Shown here: piece after piece, positions 32,187-64,000 of the stretch | Position numbering within the stretch: position 1 is the first letter of the stretch | How the letters are laid out: each line of letters opens with the position of its first letter | NCBI GenBank assembly: GCA_020137815.1 | Contig: CM035360.1 | Span: forward strand, 7,017,059 to 7,081,058 | Direction of reading: 5' to 3' | Origin: Hormiphora californensis | Lineage: Eukaryota > Ctenophora > Tentaculata > Cydippida > Pleurobrachiidae | DNA length: 64,000 bases | Program-made: the position numbers and the translations under genes | Notes under the pieces: model-generated | Told to the model about the DNA's origin: nothing | The model's database searches: none | Seen by the model: only the letters and a program-made list of their open reading frames with translations

Positions 32187-35100
32187 CTAGCTCATGAATT
32201 TCTTTCCCGAGTTCGCGTAATCAATTACAATCTGGGCGGGCTCAAACCTGTGAATGAAATGTTAGTCGGAGGTTTTAATAACTAACGGTAGGTTTTGGGG
32301 TGTGTTTAGGAAGGGGGAGGTTTAATCCTTAGAGGTTCCAAAGGGGAGTACAATTATTATACTGGTGGTCGGTGTTCGGCCAGAAAGATAACATTAGAAA
32401 TATATTTCACCTGAATCCGATATCCTCCTCATATTTCCTCATCTTATCTACAAAGTTCTGGGCTCCATAGGTGTCCAGGAACTGGAAGGGGCCACCCCGC
32501 TGGGGACAGTGGCCAATACCGAATATCAGACCAATGTTTCCGTCAACCTATGGGGGATGTGTTAAAACACAGATTTACGTGAAATTATCCGCTCACCCTA
32601 CTAAACCTAATATATAACCAGGGAAGGGTAACTAACCAGTTACTAACCAGTAACTAACCAGTGACTTAAACTAATAGTAACTAATGGTAACTAACCGGGT
32701 TGGCAATGATTTCCTCCTGTAGACAGAGAGCTGCCTCATTAACACTTCTCATGTATGTTCTCCACTGAACATCCTCTGTTGTAGGGACTGCTTGTCCGGG
32801 TGTCCTATACCTTTGGAGGATCTTTTCAGCAATGGGGTTGATTTGTCGAGTTCCACCCTTCTGCCGCTTGTCATACAGATAGATACCTGGAGAAGTGTAG
32901 GTTAGAATTGCAGGTGACATTCTAAATGTATACCTGCCTATACAAAACTACACATTTTATGTGGTGTGTTCAATTTGTGTTTCCGGTACTTCTAATTACA
33001 GTGCTAGGGAGGAAACTGTACATACACACTCTCACACTTCCTACTCCTACACTAACAGCATGCAGTGTGCTGCAGTACAAAAACATGCACCCTGGAGGCT
33101 GGAGCTAGTTAGTGGTTACAATAACACAGTGTAGAGCTGGACACATAACATAACTTCCTAGTACCATGGTACAATAACACCCAGCACCCTCCTTTCCAAA
33201 ACCATCCTAACCTATAATAACTGCACAACTCACCCTTTCCGTTCTTCTTGCCCAAACATCCACTCTCTACCAGCTCCTCAATCACTCGGGGATCCCCAGC
33301 ACTGATCCTATCTCCAAAGACCTCGAGGAAGTATTTAGTGACCTTGTAGGCGACATCGATACCAACCTGAAGGGGAGGGGATGTTAGTTACAGAAAGGAG
33401 CTAGATGGCAGGAACCGACCGAATCAGGAAATACTGGTCCCTGATTGGCTGATAACCAGTCATGTGACCTAAATAACGAGTTCTGATTGGTTGTTTACTT
33501 GTTTCGGTCGGTTCCTGCTAGATGGGTAGACACAGATTAGATACCATACCATGGATTATAGGTCTAGAATAATAATAAACCACTAGTCACATGAACTATA
33601 CCTCATCAACAAGGGAAGCTCCACCAACAGGCCAGCCGAACTTAACAAACGCCTTATCCAGATCCTGAGGGGATGTTCCCTCTTGGATACAAGCGAATGC
33701 CTCCCCCATGAGTGCACCAATAACACGTGTTGTATAGAATCCAGGTCCATCCTTAACTACAATCACGGTCTTCTTCTGCTTTAGACCAACCTGGTGGGGG
33801 GGGGGGGGGGTGGAGATTGGTTATGACTTATGAGACTGGCCAACAAACATTTTGAACCCATACATTAGCCAGTACATAATCAGCAGTCAGTACTGATTGG
33901 TGATTACTCGGCAGAAAATGTGTTGTTCACTACAGGATTAGTTCTAACTTGGATTAACCAGCCAAAGCGTGGGAATCCTACACATACCTCGACAGCAGCC
34001 CGTGTTGCTTCTTTGCTGGTTTGATCGGTGGTGATGATCTCCAGTAGAGGCATCTTATCAACAGGGGAGAAGTAGTGCATTCCTGGGGGGGGGGGGGGTT
34101 GAGGTTAGAGATGAGGGGTATATGAGGTCAGGAGATGAGGTCAGGGGGATGATGTTAGAAATGAGGTTGGGGGAAATAATATAATGGAGTTACCTAGGAA
34201 GTTCTCGGGTCGCTTGCTGGCCTTTGCAAGATCTCCAATGGGCAGGGCAGAAGTGTTACTGGCAAAGATGCAATGATCTGGGGTGGCGGCCTCGATCTCT
34301 TTGATTATCCTGGGGGAAAGAGATAGATTTAGATTGGGGGTTGAAACAGATAAAGAGACATGTCAGGAGATACCCTGATACCAACAAGGGTCTACCTAGT
34401 ACCTAGTTCTCCCACCCTATTATAATGAACACCAGTTTCAGGTAGTAGTAGTAGTACGTGGACCCTATTCCTACCAATTCCTACATATGTTTCCAAATCC
34501 CAATTCCTGTACCTATGATTCCAAATCCCAATTCCTATACCTATGATTCCAAATCCCAATTCCTATACCTATGAATCCAAATCCCAATTCCTATACCTAT
34601 GTTTCCAAATCCCAATTCCTATACCTATGATTCCAAATCCCAATTCCTATACCTATGATTACAAATCCCAATTCCTATACCTATGTTTCCAAATCCCAAT
34701 TCCTATACCTATGATTCCAAATCCCAATTCCTGTACCTATGTTTCAAGTTGATATCTTCGAAAACAGCCTCGATAACCAGATCAGTATCTGCAAAGTTGC
34801 TCAGATCCAACTCTGTGTGAAGTGATGACATGAGTCTATCACAATCGAACTGACTCATCTTCTTTCGTTTTACCTAAAATAAGGGGGGGGTATGAGACCA
34901 AGAATATATCTTGTCAGGAAAAGGGGTTTGTATATATGCAGATTGTCAGTGAAAGGGGTGACAACAAGAGATAAATGCAGATTGTCAGGAAAAGGGGTGA
35001 CAACAAGAGATAAATGCAGATTTTCAGTGAAATAGGTGGCACAAGGTCCAGGGGGAGGAACAAGAACACACAGCTACAGTTACTCACCCTTCCCTTGAAT

Positions 35101-37415
35101 ACATCCCTGACCATGTCCTCTCCCTTGCTGATGGCCGTCTCACTGACATCCTTCAGGATCACCTTATTGAACTTCTCCAGTGATACCTGTGTAGTGGGAG
35201 GTGTTACAGTCAGTACCTGACAACTGTTTGTGAGGTGAGAGGTGTTATGTGAGGTGATGAATAAATGTATATTTAGTGAAATTGGAAAGAGAAATGTTCA
35301 TAGTGTGAACAGTACAAGATGTTCTTGTTTCTGGAATTACAGTGCTTGTTAATTTCACACACACATTGTTTTCCTCTCTTTTAACACACACACTTACAGC
35401 AGCAATACCGGCACCCATAAGTCCAGCACCGAGCACGGAGATGTTCTCGGGCATTCTCTCGGGTTTTCCGTAGGGGTTCCTTTCACACTGGGTCTTGCCG
35501 AAGAACACGTTGATCAGTGCCTTACTCTCATCTGTCATGGCAAGGTCACCAAAGTTCTGAGAATTGGGAAGATGGTGTGAGTAATTAGGGCGGGATTTAC
35601 TTCTGGGAAGATTATGGAGTCAGAGATTGGTGGTCCTGTTTCTTTACCACATGAGCCCCCCCCCCACCCCCCCCACCCCACATGACCAACGGTCATTGGC
35701 TAGGCTTCAACTTAGTGTTCATTAATTTATTAACTAATAATTAATTAACTCACGTTAGCCTCGACGTTGTATCCCTCCTTCGGGTTTTCCAGACCATCCT
35801 TGACAGTCTCGATAATCTTCAGAGGGGCAGGGTAGACACCCTTTGTCTTCTTCACGACCTGCTTCTGGGCCTGGTCACAGACAAAGTTCCTAACGTACTT
35901 GTTGTAGGTAGGCAGGTTGAATGCCAGACCTGAGAGGGGATGGTATGGAAATAATGTGGGCTGGGAAATAGCACAGATACTTCGAAGTATACATAGGGAT
36001 TAGGGAAATTTGGCTGGAGAATAATGCAAGTACAATGTACATTGCACCTATCCCGCACTGCCCTACTTTGAGAGGCTAATGGTATACAATCTCTATAATA
36101 TCTCTATATTATACAATCATGGGACCTACCTTTCACACCACTCTTCTTCCTGCTGGGTTTCTTCACAGATCCATCAGCAAGACCAGCAGCCACATCAACA
36201 GCCACCTTCTCCAAATAGTTGTGTGTCAGGGTCTGGGGGTCGGATATACCGGGACCTAGAGGTTTCACGGTCATGTCAACAAGGCCCAACTTCTTGGCAG
36301 ATCTGGCGTTCTTGCCCCCTCCGGTTAGCATCATGGGCAGGGCGTTAGGCAGGCCGATTAGTCGGGGGAGTCTCTGAGTTCCACCTGATCCAGGAAGAAG
36401 GCCCAGCATCACCTAGGGAGGGAGAGTTGTGTTTTGTCTTGCTCGATCCTCTCTCATCGAGTAGAAGAAGGTTTAGAACATAACAAAGGGACAATGTCAT
36501 CCCTCACCCCAGCACTCACAAACAAACAAATGTCTTTTGGGAGTCCTGAAAACACGAATAATTTCAAAACCCTTTCCATACCTCTGGGAGTGCAAGGGAT
36601 GTCTTCTTGTTTTCCACTGCTATTCTGTAGTGGCACGCCAGGGCTACCTCCAGGCCACCGCCCATACATGAACCTGAGATGGCAGCAACCACTGGTTTCT
36701 TACAGTCCTCCATCTCTTGCATCATCTCCTGACCACCTGGTAATTAGGTTGGGAGTAGTGGGAAGAGGTGATAAGGATGGGTTTAGGTCGGATCATGAGA
36801 GTTAGTGAGAGAGGGTGGGAAGAGTGAGTCGTTTCGGTTAGAAGGGGAAGATATTATAGAACAAAATATGTTAGTTGTTAAGTTACCAACCTTTTGCCAG
36901 GGCCACCATTTCCTCTTTCTTTTCACAAGCGGCTAGCATGTTGATATCTGCCCCAGCTATGAAACAGTCTGGTTTCCCCGACATGAACACGATGCTTTTA
37001 ACTGCGGGGTCATCTCGGAGCGACACAAACGCCTGGAAGATGGATTTGTTCAGATTGAGTCTCAGTCAATCGATTTTGGGTATTTGGGTATTCGGATAGA
37101 GCTTAAAAAACTCACATCTTTGCAGTCCTGACTGAATTCTTGGTTGAGTACATTTACTTTTGATCCAGGAGTGTCAAATTTGAGGATTCCCACACCATTT
37201 CGTACACTCGTCTCACAGTGTGTGTTTGTAAGATCTGGAGTTAAAAAGGAGGGGAGTTATAGAAACTATTCTGGAACTTTCACTGGAGACTATAACGTGG
37301 AACAAAAAATGATGCTGCATTCTTTAAACAAAAACTTACTTCGTGTGCAGATACGATTTCTGACGATTCGGGCGTGACTGACAGAGTTCTTGAAGGCTCG
37401 GAACCCGTTCAACAT
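32187..37415 (-). CDS. HADHA: Mitochondrial trifunctional enzyme subunit alpha
   Basis: Sixteen exons on the minus strand, 755 codons: 37415-37340, 37234-37116, 37032-36891, 36736-36582, 36412-36130, 35929-35754, 35556-35398, 35186-35088, 34873-34737, 34309-34194, 34082-33988, 33790-33602, 33366-33234, 32886-32696, 32547-32411 and 32247-32187. Human HADHA is 763 residues. A basic N-terminus [16 protein letters not shown] looks like a mitochondrial presequence. The enoyl-CoA hydratase half shows [26 protein letters not shown] and [13 protein letters not shown]. The 3-hydroxyacyl-CoA dehydrogenase half shows the NAD-binding [39 protein letters not shown] and [10 protein letters not shown]. It performs the hydratase and dehydrogenase steps of long-chain fatty-acid beta-oxidation as a complex with HADHB. 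Intron 9 carries a donor-copy minisatellite. Confidence 0.96.
33409..33517. mobile_element. hAT-type MITE, copy 2 (109 bp)
   Basis: Same length and ends as the copy at 16397-16505, differing at only a few positions, flanked by the perfect 8-bp duplication CTAGATGG (33401-33408 and 33518-33525). It lies in HADHA intron 12. Confidence 0.88.
34478..34745. repeat. 28-bp minisatellite made of copies of a HADHA splice donor
   Basis: On the gene (minus) strand the unit reads ATAG/GTATAGGAATTGGGA then TTTGGAATC. The copy adjoining exon 34873-34737 supplies the real donor (CATAG/GTACAG). Eight intact and one degenerate further copies extend into the intron, each repeating the last exon bases and a GTATAG donor-like string. 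Confidence 0.92.
36438..36487. mobile_element. Short dispersed element, copy without visible duplication
   Basis: Left end variant CTTGCTCGATCC, right end GTTTAGAACATAACAA, in HADHA intron 4. No flanking direct repeat was recognised. Two further partial copies occur at 39206-39231 and 45306-45348, each keeping only the right-hand GTAAAGG...AACA part. Confidence 0.65.
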
Positions 37416-37667
37416 GGCTACTTCTCACTGTGGCAACAACAAGGGAAGTGACTAGAAGAAACGTACACGCACGGGCAAGGAAGAGAGGGCAACTGAGTGG
37501 AGAAGAAGTTGAACTACCGAGTTGTAGAGCGCGCGCAACAGGCGTTCACAACTGAACGCCTGCTGTTAGACTCTAACATGTTAGCATTTGGAGCAACTTC
37601 CTCGCGAGACCTGGTAGTAGTTGTTCCATCTCGCTCTCTTGTCAGTGTTTGTTGCCTCCTTTTTGCC
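37416..37667. promoter_or_regulatory. Probable bidirectional promoter of HADHA and APC13
   Basis: Only 252 bp separate the start codons of the divergent HADHA (minus) and APC13 (plus) genes. The segment is locally GC-richer, with GCGCGC near 37530 and an inverted pair GGCGTTCA...TGAACGCC near 37542-37560. Promoter function is inferred from the spacing alone. Confidence 0.5.
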
Positions 37668-37868
37668 ATGTCCACGGTGCCGTACCGCAGGGAACGTTTG
37701 ATCGATCAAGTGAACGAAGAATGGAGGAACGAGAAACTGCCGAACTATGATATTTCTGTGCCTGAGGAGGTTTTCCCCAGCCAAAACGATACCGATGTGA
37801 CCTCAGCTGATAGCATTCAAGATAACGAGTACAAATGGACAGATACCGGTCTGGGGGATGTCCGATGA
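37668..37868 (+). CDS. ANAPC13: Anaphase-promoting complex subunit 13
   Basis: Intronless frame of 66 codons, close to the 74 residues of the human protein. RERLIDQVNEEWRNEKLP followed by NYDISVP and later DNEYKWTDTGL match the conserved core of APC13 (R-x-L-D-x-I-x-x-x-W-R-x-x-K-L-P and K-W-T-D). The frame stays open for 57 codons upstream, but the ATG at 37668 places the protein at family length. APC13 is a small stabilising subunit of the APC/C ubiquitin ligase that drives exit from mitosis. The C-terminus ends soon after KWTD, shorter than in vertebrates; a missed splice into a further exon is possible. Confidence 0.82.
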   Translation: MSTVPYRRERLIDQVNEEWRNEKLPNYDISVPEEVFPSQNDTDVTSADSIQDNEYKWTDTGLGDVR

Positions 37869-38015
37869 GAACTGTACACAAAGCTGCTGAAGTTACCTGC
37901 CTCTCAGAATTCTGCTGTTTTAATTGGACTGAATTTATTAACTTGTTAGTCAGAGTTACATTGCCCTTTTTGACACACATGTACTGGACAGTTTTATCTA
38001 CAATATCTCATTGTT

Positions 38016-38121
<106 letters not shown>

Positions 38122-38214
38122 CTTCTCTTTCTCGCCTTCTCTTTCTCTCTTTTTCATCTCCATCTGTACTGTATTCTGAACTGTACATTGTATTTTATAG
38201 CTCACTGCTCCACC

Positions 38215-43314
<5,100 letters not shown>

Positions 43315-44131
43315 ACAACCATCCCATCTTTTCTTCTCTGTTTCCGTGTTTTGTCCCCCACACACACTCCTAGCTCGACACTACTTTTTAAAAGAGTTGA
43401 TCTAGACTACTATTATATGCCTCTCTGTAACAGAGACTTGTCGTGATTCGCCCTCTCCAGTTGCTGTGTTGTGTGTGTGTATTGTGTATTTATAAAGTTT
43501 GAACATTTGGCATCAATCGTCCAATTAGAGCGTTTTTATTTAGTAATTCAGTCGTTAATTGGTGATTTGAAATCGGTCATTTGATACTCCAAACAATTTG
43601 TCGTGATACATTCGCGAGTTGTATAACTGTACACTGCATTCTGCAATGTACACAAAATACAAGTGTACAATTTTACACAGCTGCAGGTTGTTTGTGGTAT
43701 CATGTGCGCGCGCTGCAATAACCTACAAGTTACCGCTAGACTGGCCGACTGATTGCTGACATGTTACACTTTCATTATATCAGTGTCAGTGCGCGCTGAC
43801 ACAATGCACTCTTGAAAGCGATGAGTGTTTTCTGACATGAGGAGGTTGTAATCATGATCTTGGCGTGCAATGAAACCTCTCCCGTCAAGCGACCTGGCAG
43901 TGTATGAGTAATGGTATGAGTGTAACATGTCAAACTATCCAACATCGTTCTGAAAGAGTTGAGTAAAATTCAAAATAAAACGTCGGTAATTTCAGATGTT
44001 CTGAACTGTTGTTAAGTTAATAAATAGGCAAACTTTTCTGAACATACACACACCAACACACTTTATATACAACTCATTTCTTGGCAATCACTCCCAACAA
44101 TTGTCCACACTCCTTCTCTCTCTATGGGCTC
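43315..44131. other. Convergent 3' region between HADHB and BBS4
   Basis: No gene seen. AT-rich sequence, with TGCGCGCGCTGCAATAACC near 43700. AAATAAAAC near 43973 is a candidate HADHB polyadenylation region, though far from the stop. Confidence 0.45.
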
Positions 44132-47100
44132 TCATGAGCCAAGGTGCAGTATTGGGCCGAGTTTGGCTACTAAAGCGTTCACATCTGGATCTCCTCCACC
44201 CTTTTTCTTTTGGCACGTCTCGTATTTGCTGTACTGTGTTGCAGCATGGGACTTTTCTCCGTGGTTAAACAGCATTATGGCATAGTTGAGGTAGCTGCAA
44301 GTGATATAAGTATTAGTAAATAATGGGGGAGATATTATTTGTTTATCGAATTACGCCTTAGGGCTTATTCACGAAATGTTGGGAATCGGGATTGGGGTAT
44401 TACGATATTACCATTGGAATAAATTAAAATACTTTAAATGGGTCATCTTACGTGATAGGGTTGTCCGGTTCAATAGATATGGCCTGATCATAAGCTTGTT
44501 TTGCGTTGGTAGGGTCCTCTAGATGGGTCAGTGCAATACCTGAGGAGTGGTAGTAGATTGGAAGTAATAGCTAGAATACTCGGCACAGTGTCACATTTAC
44601 ACGCATCACCCTCCAATATATAATTGAGTTGATTTCTTAATGTATTTTATTATTGATTGAATTTGGGAGACTGCACCAAATATGGGCACAGTTTGTAAAG
44701 ATTACTGATTACGTTGACATGATGGAATTAAAAAATTTCCATAGTTACCTAAAATAACAATCTCAATTTTATAAACGTTACAGAAAACTTCCTTTTAATA
44801 ACAGTGATACTAAAGTCCATTTTTTCAACTGTTCACCCAAACTCATGAAATTGTGACATTTGTAATTTGTGACGCAGGCACCACACGTTAGGTGATAGGT
44901 GCGCAAAATAAATCCGTGCACTAAATTAGGGGGAACAGTTGGTTGAAAAATGGAGTACAGAACACAACTAACCTAATAACATGAAGAGGGGAGCAAACTT
45001 TGGTCGTAGGTTGATCGCCGCACTAATGAAGTGAAAAGCACTAGCGTACTGTTGCATTGTCAAATGTGCCAAACCTGGGGCAGAGAAAGAGTTTAAAAAC
45101 ATGGGAGGGAGAGTTCAGAAATAAACATGTTAGAAAGAACTGAGAAAGGGTGTTTACAAGTTCGAAACATTGTTGGTGATGAAATCCCCTATCGCGGGCT
45201 TCGTTTGCCGCGCTTCGCGCGGCCAGTGTTATAGGGGTGGCCGTGTCACCAAGAAACATTGTTGATATATGTACATTGTACTGTTGAAGTTGACTTCATA
45301 CTGTACTGTGCCCCACATAAAATGTAAAGGAGGATTAGAACATAACAAATCAGATATATATAAATCATGTCTATAGAGGAGTTACCTAGATTATAACAGA
45401 CCCTCCACTCAAAAGGTGCCAGGTAGTGTGCCCTCTTTAGACAACTGATAGCTGCCACATACTTCTTCTTTCCAAAGAAACACATCCCTGGAAATTTGGA
45501 GATTATTTCTAAGATGACTGCCACCATCCACAAAAAAACGGTGGTTTTCCTTCACCGATCATTACCAATTATTCTATACAATGTACAGTGTACACATTGA
45601 CATTCGGATCTCGAGGCTTCTCGATCGTTGGAAGATTAATAAATCCGGTAAATCGGGCTCTGAAACACCAACCTATGTTGTTCCACAGAGCATGTGATTC
45701 TGGTGTGATGGATGCTGCAACTCGGTACTTCGTTAGTGCTACATCGAAATCTCCGTGATCTTGAATTATACTTCCTGCCCCCATGATAGCCTTCACATTC
45801 GATGTATCATACGTCATAGCGTTACCTGAAGAGATGCTATTTTAGTTTTTTCATTCTTTGGAGTTCGTTGGAAATTCAGAATTGAACTAGCGGGGATCAA
45901 GTTGAGTCGAGAATAGGAATTTTCTTGGGCACGTCGCGCTATACCCTGTATGTGCTGCCAATTTTCAGTCAGTGAATGTGCTGGTTTTTGTATCCAGAAA
46001 CCTACCGAGATGCTCAAAAGCTTTCTGTGTGTCCCCCATTTGTAGATAGAGGAGCCCCAGTACTGACAGTAGTTCTGAGTTCTCGGGAAAGTTTTCTACT
46101 GCCCGTTTATAAATCGCCAATGCGCCATCTGTATCACCTGTGAAATGGGGGTAAGAAGGTGAAGGGGCGGGGTTTAATTTAAATGTGAGGGAGGGTAAGG
46201 AAGTTTGGAAAGTATGTAACTTAGAATTCCAATCGTGGGGAATGACAAAGTTCAACAAATCACCTTTCAATATGTGCATTTTTCCCAGCTGACTGTACGA
46301 GTGTTCCGTTTTCTGATTGGCCAGGGCCTTTTTAAAACAATCCTCCGCCTTTCCGTACTCCCTCAAGTAAACCAGACACACGCCCTGATTGTGCAGCAGT
46401 TCCGAGTCCTCAGGTGCTAAGTTGGAGGCCTCCCCGTATATATCTAGAGCTGCTTTGTGTCGTCCCAGTAGGTACAGAGATCGACCAACCTAGGGACAGC
46501 GTTAGAAATGTTGTCAGGAAACAGCATTAAGAAATACATTTTGTATAAATACATTTTGTAGAAATACATTTTGTCATAATTGGTTATGCAGTAGTTAGTA
46601 GTTAGTTAGTTAGTACTTGTGCAATATGTATGTAGTACATACCTGTTTCAGATTTTCTAAGCTGTTTGGATTTAACATTGCTGCTGCTTGGAAGCTCTCC
46701 AAGCTCTCCTGAATAAGGGCATCACTCCGCTGGATCATTCCCTGGACATAGAAAGCATATTCACAGGTCCCATCCGTCCCTTCCAGCTGGTCTTTTATTA
46801 TCTAGAATGAGAGATGTGTCTTTCGGTTTCTTTCATTGTCAGACTGACAGATTCAGTAAAAATCGTTAGATTTGGGAGTTGATCTACATTTGATATTCTT
46901 CTAATTTCTAAATATGGTTCTCTACTAAATAAAAACCCCCGTTTTTACCTGTTTACACCGGTCATAATCCTTGTTAACGAATAACATGTGTATCAGCCAA
47001 TTGTTCTTTTCTATGATCGGTAACTGGCGAGAGAAGAGATGTCAGATACCAGGAATGAATATGAAGAAGTATGCCGTAATATCGTTACTGAATAAATACC

Positions 47101-47236
47101 AACTCTAACTGCGAACTACTGATAATAACTTCTCTAATCTACTCACATCAGGGAGTTTAGTTTTGGGAAGAGGTACCGCAGATTTGGGTGCCTCTGAGGG
47201 AGCTTTCACCTCTTCTTCGATATCTTCACCATACAT
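44132..47236 (-). CDS. BBS4: Bardet-Biedl syndrome 4 protein
   Basis: Ten exons on the minus strand, 429 codons: 47236-47147, 47023-46949, 46801-46643, 46489-46264, 46137-46006, 45825-45673, 45487-45386, 45074-44973, 44539-44452 and 44294-44132. Tandem TPR helices are visible: [104 protein letters not shown] and [17 protein letters not shown]. These line up closely with vertebrate BBS4. BBS4 is a BBSome subunit that moves membrane cargo in cilia and acts with PCM1 at centriolar satellites. The protein is shorter than the 519-residue human form, lacking the low-complexity C-terminal extension. The start is the ATG opening [15 protein letters not shown]. Confidence 0.95.
45177..45250. repeat. 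Small foldback in BBS4 intron 7
   Basis: Inverted segments GATGAAATCCCCTATC and GATAGGGG-like sequence around a GCCGCGCTTCGCGCGGC hairpin. Its layout resembles the foldback at 9598-9722. Confidence 0.55.
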
Positions 47237-48898
47237 GCTCGATACTTACTGCAGTTAGAGAGCTGTTAAATATTAACAGAGCATATTAAGGAGTTCAAAA
47301 GTCGGGGGAGTGCTGCCCAAAGGCCAAATCAGTCAGGCTGCCGCAGGCACCATGCGTGGTTTTGACTGAAACCACGTAAATTAGATACTTAAGAACGGTC
47401 TAACGGTCTAGATCTTTTCATGGGTCGCTAAGCAATGCAGTCCTGACTCCTGGGTGGATCTCGACGTTCGACCTTGGCATAAAGTCGGATTTTTTGAAAC
47501 TGTCACCCCCCTGAAATAACAAATTTGTCATATCTCCGGTTCCTGATAAGATAGAGATTTGAAATTTGGAGGTTCGGAAGAACTTAGCAAGATCTTTATA
47601 ACCTCCAAATTTCAAGTCTCTATCTTATCAGGAACCGGACTTATGGTCATTTAAAGAAATTTGAAAACTCAGGGGGGGTGACAGTTTCAAAAAATCCGAC
47701 TTTACGTTGCAGGCCCCTTATAATATAATAAAGTCTGATTTTAAATAACTGTCGTTTTTACCGCACTCGATTTTGCTCTATTATTACAATAACTCCGGTT
47801 CCTGATGAGATAAAGACTTGAAACTTGGGGGTTGCGAAGAACATGCTAAGTTCTTCCTAATCTCCAAATTTCAAGTCTCTATCTTATCAGGAACTGGAGA
47901 TATTGTCATATTAGAGCAAAATCGAGTGCGGTAAAAACGACAGTTATTTAAAATCGGACTATATAATTGTTGCGGGGGTGCGCGCATGAGGGGGCTGCAG
48001 CGCATTCCAAAAACAAAGGTTGGCCTTGGCATACGTTGCAGGCCCCTTATAATATAATATAAGGGGCCTGGAGGGAATACCGCGCTAGGGGGGAATACAT
48101 AATCAATCATATCTCCGGTTCCAGATAAGGTACAGAAATCGTTTTGGTAGCGTTGGAAACAGGAAGATAACAGCTTTCAAATGCAATCGGTTTCAGGTCT
48201 CTATCTTATCAGGAACAGGAGATATGAACCAAACTCCGCAAAATCGAGTGCGGTAAAATAAAAAATTCGAGATTTTAATTCAAATTTGAAACAAAGTGTC
48301 GCTGCAAGAATCTGTGACGTCACTTTTTGAAAACAACCCATCTTTGAACGGTTATTGCTCAGCCTCCTGAAGTCCAATTTACTTCTCTCAAAAACAGCAA
48401 GGTAGATAATTGTCAGATCTAACAGCTAGTGAAAGAATCAAGTCAAACGGACTTCAGGGGCCAAAGTTATAAGCACCGCCGTTTTTTCGCTCGCAAAGTT
48501 ATCTTCGACCCAGCCGGGCCCGTCCTGAGCTCAGGCCAAACGCGCGCGCGGCATTCCCTTCAGTCCCCTCGTTGCGGGGGTGCGCGCATGAGGGGGCTGC
48601 AGCGCATTCCAAAGGTTGGCCAATTTTTGAAAATCTCACACTCAACTGACAACTTTTTCAGGGTTTTCCAAAAACTAGCCGCGCGGCGCGTTACATATGC
48701 AGCGCACTTATAAATCGAAATTCTTGAAAAGTTCGTCAGCTTTTGAAATTTCAGTAAAATTCGCAAAAACTAAAAAACACTCGTTTTTCAAAAACGGTTT
48801 TTGTACGAGCCTTTCATACGCGTGGAACGCACTTTTTTGACATTCCTCGAACAGAATCCGCCCCATTCACACGATCGGAATCGTGTGAGGTAAACTGT
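47237..48898. other. Head-to-head BBS4/CDS intergenic region filled with foldbacks
   Basis: 1.66 kb separates the divergent starts. Two inverted repeats lie at 47478-47706 and 47733-47962, each built around a phrase such as CTCCGGTTCCTGATAAGATA and CAAGTCTCTATCTTATCAGG. A third, weaker version lies at 48108-48232. The 40-bp string containing GGGTGCGCGCATGAGGGGGC occurs twice, at about 47975 and 48574. The segment 48530-48900 is GC-richer and near the synthase start, so it may hold that promoter. Confidence 0.65.
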
Positions 48899-63988
<15,090 letters not shown>

Positions 63989-64000
63989 GTCAGTAGCCCC

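Noticed and set aside
34478-34745. Regularly spaced 28-bp repeats as a CRISPR-like array
   Set aside because: Units are head to tail with no unique spacers, and the genome is eukaryotic; it is a minisatellite.
34543-34752. 69-codon frame of repeated [14 protein letters not shown] peptides
   Set aside because: It is the HADHA intron 9 minisatellite read on the wrong strand.
37497-37667. 57-codon N-terminal extension of the APC13 frame
   Set aside because: APC13 proteins are about 70-75 residues; the extension has no similarity to the family and overlaps the likely promoter.

Overview
The window is animal nuclear DNA. It is gene-dense, with many short GT-AG introns (mostly 80-300 bp) and abundant CT/GA microsatellites, minisatellites and foldback elements. 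Reading across splice junctions gives six genes that run as ordinary neighbours, at least three genes nested in introns, and one decayed gene copy. A PRD-class homeobox, a fibrocystin-L-type G8 protein and cilium genes (SAXO, BBS4) argue for a metazoan. Compact introns and foldback load would suit an early-branching animal such as a sponge, but I cannot name the species.

Layout. (1) 1-20059 (+): 3' part of a fibrocystin-L (PKHD1L1)-like receptor in 52 exons, with TIG, G8, beta-helix, second G8, second beta-helix, a stalk with a furin-like site, a transmembrane helix and a tail ending in a MYND zinc finger. (2) 20060-23615: no gene seen, only foldbacks, hairpins and degenerate repeats. (3) 23616-31266 (+): SAXO/FAM154 axonemal protein in 11 exons. 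Its first intron holds a complete five-exon paired-like homeobox gene on the opposite strand (23826-25125). (4) 32187-37415 (-): HADHA, 16 exons. (5) 37668-37868 (+): intronless APC13. (6) 38215-43314 (+): HADHB, 11 exons, with two apparent 1-base insertions near the 3' end and a nested secreted sushi-domain gene (39664-40659, -). (7) 44132-47236 (-): BBS4, 10 exons. (8) 48899-63988 (+): CDP-diacylglycerol synthase, 11 exons, 3' end outside the window. Its 7.7-kb intron carries an inverted duplication of a small type I membrane-protein gene, one copy intact (59490-60606, +) and one decayed (57570-58461, -).

Functional links: HADHA and HADHB, the two subunits of the mitochondrial trifunctional protein of fatty-acid beta-oxidation, lie head to head with the APC13 gene between them. 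SAXO and BBS4 are cilium genes.

Two patterns stand out. First, several introns contain minisatellites whose repeat unit is a copy of that intron's own splice junction, which multiplies decoy acceptors or donors beside the real one. The clearest cases are the last intron of the fibrocystin-like gene (about two dozen acceptor copies), HADHB intron 1 (acceptor) and HADHA intron 9 (donor). Second, a very short dispersed element (49-67 bp, TTGCC...AACATAACAA) occurs at least five times between perfect 8-9 bp target-site duplications. All calls come from reading the sequence; no database search was run.
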